This document shows positions 57,265 through 64,000 of a DNA stretch of 64,000 nt, in pieces. Below the pieces are notes generated by a model. The model made no database searches, was not told where the DNA came from, and worked only from the letters and a program-made list of their open reading frames with translations. Source of the stretch: Chloroflexota bacterium (lineage in GTDB: Bacteria > Chloroflexota > Anaerolineae > J036 > Brachytrichaceae); contig JAMCQN010000030.1 in the NCBI GenBank assembly GCA_023382055.1, positions 1-64,000 on the forward strand. The letters run 5' to 3'. Within the stretch, counting starts at the first letter, position 1. Every line of letters begins with the position of its first letter. The position numbers and the translations under genes were made by a program.

Positions 57265-58221
57265 TTGGGTGCTTGTACTAATCAATGAATATATGTATCT
57301 TGGGGGCGACTGGTTTCATCGGCGGACATATCGCGCGTGCGGCTGCCAATAACGGCTGGCATGTGCGCGGCGTGCGGCGCAATCCGGCCAGTATGGGTGC
57401 GATCTCGGACTTGCCCGTCGAATGGGCGACGGGCGATCTTTTTGACGTGGACTCTTTGCGGCGGGCAATGGCCGGGTGTGATGTCATCTACCATGCGGCT
57501 GCGGCGTATCCGCAGGACTTCCGGCACATCGATCGTGCGGTGGCATTGGCGCGTGCGGAGATGGATAACGTATTGCAGGCTGCGCGCACGGCGAGAGTCA
57601 GTCGCATTATCTATACGAGCAGCATAACGACCGTCGGGCAGCCCCCGCCGGGCCGGCTGGCCGATGAGCACGATCAATACCGCCCTGGTACAGCCAGGAG
57701 CGCCTATTACGAAGCCAAATACGCCATGGAAAGGCTGGCTTTGCGCGAGTCGCGCAACCCCGACCTGGTCGTCCTGCTCCCCACCGCCGTTTTCGGCCCC
57801 GGCGATATCAAACCGACCACTGGCGTCGTGATCCGTGACGCCATGCGCGGTCGCTTCCCGGTTTATTTTGAGGCCACGATCAACGCTGTGGACGTGCGCG
57901 ATGTAGCTGCTTCGCATATCGCGGCTGTCGAGCGCGGCCGGCGCGGCGAGCGGTATATCCTCGGCGGGCACAACGTAACCATTTATGAGCTTCTCGCAAC
58001 GGCAACTGAGTTGGCTCGCATGCGTCCGCCGCGTATCAAGTTATCCAGAGCGGCTGTCGCCAGCCTGATTCGCCTGAGCGACAACCTGCCTTTCATGCGC
58101 GTTCCGGAAAACTTCCGCACGTTTCAGTTCTGGCAGCCGGTGTCGTCCCAGAAGGCTCAGGATGAATTGGGCCATACCGTACGGAACTTTTCCGATACGG
58201 TGCGCGACACGATAGCGTGGT

Positions 58222-59687
<1,466 letters not shown>

Positions 59688-59691
<4 letters not shown>

Positions 59692-60377
59692 ATAGCAGTC
59701 AGTTTATAACCAACGCCGAATACCGTCTCGATTTCGACGCCGCTGCCCGCGATGCGTTTGCGGAGTTGCGCGACATGCACATCGACGGTGCGCGTCTCAC
59801 CTGCAAAATCAAAACCCCAGACTGTCTCCAGCAGCTTCTCGCGCGTAAAGACGATTCCTTTATTCTCAAGCAACGTCACGAGCAGGTCGAACTCTTTGGT
59901 GCGCAACCGGACTAACTTGCCCGCGATCAATGTTTCGCGGCGGGCGCGGTCTATCGTCAGATTTCCTGCGCGCATCGTCGCGTTGGCGCCGGGGTGCGCG
60001 TTATTCTCGTTTTTGACGCGCCGCAGGATCGCCTTGACCCGCGCCATCAGCTCGCGCGGGTTAAACGGTTTGGTGAGGTAATCATCGGCTCCAAGTTCCA
60101 GGCCAATGATCTTGTCCACATCCTCGTCGCGCGCCGTGAGCATGATGATGGGCACATCGGACCTGGCGCGTACGCGTTTGCAGACTTCCCAGCCGTCCAG
60201 CCCGGGCAGCATGAGATCGAGAATCATGAGGGCGGGCGGCTCATTAATGGCCATGTCCAGCCCGGTCTGCCCGTCGTAGGCATGCCTGGTGCGATACCCG
60301 GCCTGCCGCGCGTACAGCTCAATCAACTCAACGATATTGCGCTCATCATCGACGATCAACACTTGCTCATTGTACAT
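59688..60377 (-). CDS. OmpR/PhoB-family response regulator
   Basis: MYNEQVLIVDDERNIVELIELYARQ, LMILDLMLPGLDGWEVCKRV, FTREKLLETVWGFDFAGETRTVDVHVAQLRKRI; overlaps the kinase gene start. Confidence 0.95.
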
Positions 60378-60447
60378 AGTACACAGTCCTGCACAGACAG
60401 CACGCCGCATAGGCTCAATGCCAACCCGTTTTCTGCCTGATGTCTGC

Positions 60448-61353
60448 CTATTGTTTGCTCAAAGCCGCATCGATAGCCGTTTTGAATGCTTCATAGGGTT
60501 GCGCGCCCACGATCAGTTTGCCGTTGATAACGAAGCTGGGGGTGCCGCGCACGCCGAGTTTGTTCCCAAGGTCCGTATCGTTCTGCACGCGGGCAAGCGT
60601 CTGATCGCCATTCAAGCAGGCGGTAAATGCCTCCATATTGATCTGCAGCGACCTGGCGTCGTTGAGCAGGTTGGCTTTTGTGAATGTGCCGACATTCTCT
60701 CCGACCTGGTTTTTGAACAGTAGCTCATGAAAGTCCCAGAAGCGATTCTGGTCCGCGGCGCATTCGGCGGCCTGAGCTGCCCATAGCGATTCCTGGCCCA
60801 GAAAAGCGAAATTCAGATAGGCCACTTTGACTTTGCCTGTTTTTACATAATCGGTCACGATACGCGGCATCACCTGATCGTGAAATCGTTTGCAGAAAGG
60901 ACATTGGAAATCGCTGAACTCGATCAACGTGACCGGCGCCTTCGCATCGCCCTGCAGGTTGTTGGCGCGTAGAGGGATATTTTTCATATCAATCGGCGTC
61001 GCAGCGGTTGCGGCTGCCTGCCCATTGGCGGGGCCAGCCACTGAATCTTGAGTGTTGCCGTTCTTCAGGGCGTCTCCCACTCCCAGCATGGCGGCATTGC
61101 GTATATCCTCCAAGCTGAGTGGCAGCGTCACACCCGTGTTTGTTTCCAGCAGGGCGTCTTTTGCGCCCAGGCGCGCGGCCTCCCGGATTGCGCCAAGGTC
61201 GGTGGCGTTGGAAGCGCTGGTTCGTGGCGTGCTGGTCAGCGACATCAAGCCGATTGCAGCCACCGCGCCGACCAGGATGCCCAATCCAAACCACCCAAGC
61301 GAACGGCGGTCGTGCCGAGAGGGTACATTGTCGTTTGTTGTTTGCTCGATCAT
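60448..61353 (-). CDS. Membrane-anchored DsbA-family thiol:disulfide protein
   Basis: N-terminal TM; VTLIEFSDFQCPFCKRFHDQVMPRIV (CPFC), KLGVRGTPSFVINGKLIVGAQPYEAF. Confidence 0.94.
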   Translation of the reverse strand: MIEQTTNDNVPSRHDRRSLGWFGLGILVGAVAAIGLMSLTSTPRTSASNATDLGAIREAARLGAKDALLETNTGVTLPLSLEDIRNAAMLGVGDALKNGNTQDSVAGPANGQAAATAATPIDMKNIPLRANNLQGDAKAPVTLIEFSDFQCPFCKRFHDQVMPRIVTDYVKTGKVKVAYLNFAFLGQESLWAAQAAECAADQNRFWDFHELLFKNQVGENVGTFTKANLLNDARSLQINMEAFTACLNGDQTLARVQNDTDLGNKLGVRGTPSFVINGKLIVGAQPYEAFKTAIDAALSKQ

Positions 61354-61420
61354 CTCGATAACTCCATGCGGTAGCGAACGGGGAACATGATTATTTTGGG
61401 CAGGAGACAGCCGCCATTGA

Positions 61421-62572
61421 CTACTTACTCCGGATCAGTTCCTCGTATAAAGACTCATATTGTGCCACCGATTTCTCGGTGCTGTAGAACTGGCTGATAT
61501 ACTCGCGGTCTCTCACATACCTGGATCGGTTCCGGCAGACTTCTATGATCGCATTGGCCAGTGACGCCGCATCGCCGATGGGCGTGACGAGACCCATGCC
61601 CGTAGTCTGCACAGGCACACGCACGCCCGGCAGGTTACTGCAGATTGATGGCGTACCGCACAGCATGGACTCCACCTGAACCAGCCCAAATGACTCAGTG
61701 GAGTTCAAACTGGGTAAAACTGTTACAGCGCAGTTTTTATAGAAGGCTGAAAGCTCCTGCCCATGCAGCGACCCTGTAAAGGTCCATTGCGACCCGGCTT
61801 TCGCGAAACGCGGCTGTAACCGCCGCGCGTAGTCTTCCTCGCCGAGGACGTTCTGATACGGGCCCGCGAATAACACTCGTGCATCCGGCATGCTTTGCCG
61901 TACGATATCGAGCGCGTCCAGAAGGATTTCTACGCCTTTCTCAGTCGCCAGCCGCGCCACCATCCCGATAATCGGATGCGTCTTTATGTCCCATTTGGCC
62001 CTGAACGCTGCGATGGATTCATCGCCGGGCGGTTCTATCTCGACCGGGGGTGGGATGACTTTCAACTTCTGCATGTAACGCGACAGGTATGACGAATTCT
62101 TCGCGTAATCATCGGTATAGGCAACCAGCTTTTTCGCGTATATTGCCGCGATATGGTTGGCGGATAGGATCACGGGATGTACCACCCGGTTCAGCAGTGC
62201 CGGCGGGAGTTGGATGTCGCAATGATAAGTCAGCAGTGCGGGCTTGTGAAGTAGTCGTGCATTGATGGCCAAACCCGCCCCATCAAATTGCGGCAGGTGC
62301 ATGTGTACGATATCGTGCGCGCGTATCAGTTTACGCGCCGCGATGCCGAAAGCCGGCATGATCACGCCTTTGCTCAAACGAAACATCACAGGGACGCGGA
62401 CGATATGCACCCCGGCATGGTCATCGTGTAGTGGCAGGCTGGGATCGTATTGCGATGTCAGCACCGTGACCTGATGTCCTGCGCGTACCTGACCGCGCGC
62501 CAGGCGCTCGACATAAATAGTTAACCCGCTGATGTGAGGACGGTAGTAGCTGAGAACGTGAAGTATCCGCAT
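61421..62572 (-). CDS. Glycosyltransferase family 4 protein
   Basis: MRILHVLSYYRPHISGLTIYVERLARG, IIGMVARLATEKGVEILLDAL, VLPSLNSTESFGLVQVESMLCGTPSICSNLPGV. Confidence 0.95.
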   Translation of the reverse strand: MRILHVLSYYRPHISGLTIYVERLARGQVRAGHQVTVLTSQYDPSLPLHDDHAGVHIVRVPVMFRLSKGVIMPAFGIAARKLIRAHDIVHMHLPQFDGAGLAINARLLHKPALLTYHCDIQLPPALLNRVVHPVILSANHIAAIYAKKLVAYTDDYAKNSSYLSRYMQKLKVIPPPVEIEPPGDESIAAFRAKWDIKTHPIIGMVARLATEKGVEILLDALDIVRQSMPDARVLFAGPYQNVLGEEDYARRLQPRFAKAGSQWTFTGSLHGQELSAFYKNCAVTVLPSLNSTESFGLVQVESMLCGTPSICSNLPGVRVPVQTTGMGLVTPIGDAASLANAIIEVCRNRSRYVRDREYISQFYSTEKSVAQYESLYEELIRSK

Positions 62573-62579
62573 GTCGAGT

Positions 62580-63587
62580 TTATTCCCTGACGGTTATTTG
62601 CGCTTCAGGAAGTTGATTCTGCTGCGTTGAGGTGGACACACTGGAAAACGACATGCCCACGCGGAACAGGCCATAGATACCGAGGACGATCAGGGCGAGT
62701 TGCTGGAAGAGCGACCAGACGAATGCAAACGCGACCGCTATATCCTCCGGCACCTGAAAGGGGATGACCAGGGCTTGTTTGGCGAAGAACTGGACCACAC
62801 CCAGGCCTCCTGGCGCAGAGGGCAGCGCCCCGCCCAGGTTCGCGAGCACAATGGTCAGGCCCATCTCATCGAGCCTGGCCGGCATGAAGGCCATCATGGT
62901 GAAGTAGGCCAGAACCAGCGTGGCTGTCCACACACCGGCGGTTTGCCCAAGTGCGAGCGCGAGCCTGGCAGGGGATCGCAGTGAATCGAAACCCTCCACA
63001 AGATCGCGAAAGCGCCGCACCAGCGTCTCGCCATTCAGGCGCGGCATGTACCGTGTGAAATGCAGAAGGAAGGTTTCGACGCGCCTCGATTGCCAGACCG
63101 CGACGACAAATCCAAGCATGACGGCGGCTACCACGATCGCGCCTGTCATTGCGGCGGCAGCAAACTGGGGGGGCATGGGGATGAACTGGGCAAAGACCAC
63201 AAACATCAAGACGATAGACGCCAGGTCCAGCACGCGTTCAACGACGACGGTCGAAAGGGCGCGTGTCATCCTGACGGATGTGCGCTCGCCGATGACATAG
63301 GCGCGGCCAATCTCGCCCAGGCGGAACGGGAGCGTGCTGTTTAACAGATAACCGATGTTATTCGCGTGGAAGGTGACCCAGAAGGGCGTACCGCCCATCA
63401 AGCTTGACCAGCGCCAGGCACGCAACATCAGCGTAGTCATCAGCATCAGGAAAGCCGGCAATAGCCAGATGACCTGGGCCTTCGACAGCGTAACGGCGAA
63501 TTCATCGAAGTGAATACCGCGCAGGGTAAAGTACAGGGCGATGGCGCTGATAGTCAAGCCCAGCCAGAACCGCCAGTTGTTGATCAC
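62580..63587 (-). CDS. Lysylphosphatidylglycerol synthase TM-region / flippase-like (UPF0104-type) membrane protein
   Basis: LMLRAWRWSSLMGGTPFWVTFHANNIGYLLNSTLPFRLGEIGRAYVIGERT, GGALPSAPGGLGVVQFFAKQALV. Confidence 0.92.
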   Translation of the reverse strand: MINNWRFWLGLTISAIALYFTLRGIHFDEFAVTLSKAQVIWLLPAFLMLMTTLMLRAWRWSSLMGGTPFWVTFHANNIGYLLNSTLPFRLGEIGRAYVIGERTSVRMTRALSTVVVERVLDLASIVLMFVVFAQFIPMPPQFAAAAMTGAIVVAAVMLGFVVAVWQSRRVETFLLHFTRYMPRLNGETLVRRFRDLVEGFDSLRSPARLALALGQTAGVWTATLVLAYFTMMAFMPARLDEMGLTIVLANLGGALPSAPGGLGVVQFFAKQALVIPFQVPEDIAVAFAFVWSLFQQLALIVLGIYGLFRVGMSFSSVSTSTQQNQLPEAQITVRE

Positions 63588-63680
63588 ATTAGTTCGTCCC
63601 TGAGAGCAAGGCTGATTATAGACGAACCAATTGTGAAATCAGCGTCTTTATCGCTGCTACCGGCTGCCCCTGCAACCGGA

Positions 63681-64000
63681 TCAGCGCGGAGGAGAGGCAG
63701 CCCTCAGGCGTTCGATGCGCAGGTCCAGCGCTTCTATGGTTCCCTCGGGAAGGTGGATGGAGCCCAGGACGACTTCGCTGTCGCCGACGAAGCCGTGAAA
63801 GTCGCTGCCGCCGGTAGCAAGGAGATTGTGTTGGAAAGCATAACCCGCGTAATGCTTGATCTGCTCGGCAGTGTGAAGCGGGTAATATACTTCGATGCCG
63901 TCCAGGCCATGTTCCAGCAGACTATCCAGGAGCGCATCCGTATTACCCACGTATAGACCTGGATGTGCGACGATGGCGATGCCGTTGGCGCGATGGATCA
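63681..64000 (-). CDS. PHP-domain phosphoesterase, partial (runs off the window end)
   Basis: Minus-strand reading from the edge: IHRANGIAIVAHPGLYVGNTDALLDSLLEHGLDGIEVYYPLHTAEQIKHYAGYAFQHNLLATGGSDFHGF. Confidence 0.88.
   Translation of the reverse strand, partial: IHRANGIAIVAHPGLYVGNTDALLDSLLEHGLDGIEVYYPLHTAEQIKHYAGYAFQHNLLATGGSDFHGFVGDSEVVLGSIHLPEGTIEALDLRIERLRAASPPR

Overview
GC-rich bacterial chromosomal window. Gene content and family style suggest Chloroflexota, but that is inference. About 50 protein-coding genes on both strands. The clearest landmark is the conserved minus-strand rpsB-tsf-pyrH-frr-uppS-cdsA operon (38754 down to 34101). Other content: an SsnA-like amidohydrolase/PLP-enzyme cluster, a sugar oxidoreductase/isomerase cluster, GH116, several two-component and SpoIIE-type signalling proteins, two MoxR-linked clusters (one with VWA, one with DUF58), a partial cytochrome c biogenesis set (ccmC/ccmD-like/ccdA), and isoprenoid, envelope and redox genes. 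I saw no rRNA, tRNA, CRISPR array, transposase or phage genes, so there is no obvious defence or mobile island. The most interesting signals are: (i) a dispersed 33-nt palindrome family (15-nt arm, mostly CGC loop, 15-nt arm) in intergenic regions, including a hairpin-dense stretch upstream of moxR; (ii) several single-gene decay scars, including an aldehyde dehydrogenase and an alpha/beta hydrolase reduced to N-side plus C-terminal fragments; (iii) a class A beta-lactamase-fold protein that has lost its catalytic motifs; (iv) a CpXC-family-like protein with no cysteines; (v) a solute-binding protein fused to an NBR1-FW-like domain; (vi) a ~330-nt structured leader upstream of an RRM protein, plus another RNA-like element at 57154-57264. 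All family calls come from reading the translations; no database search was run.
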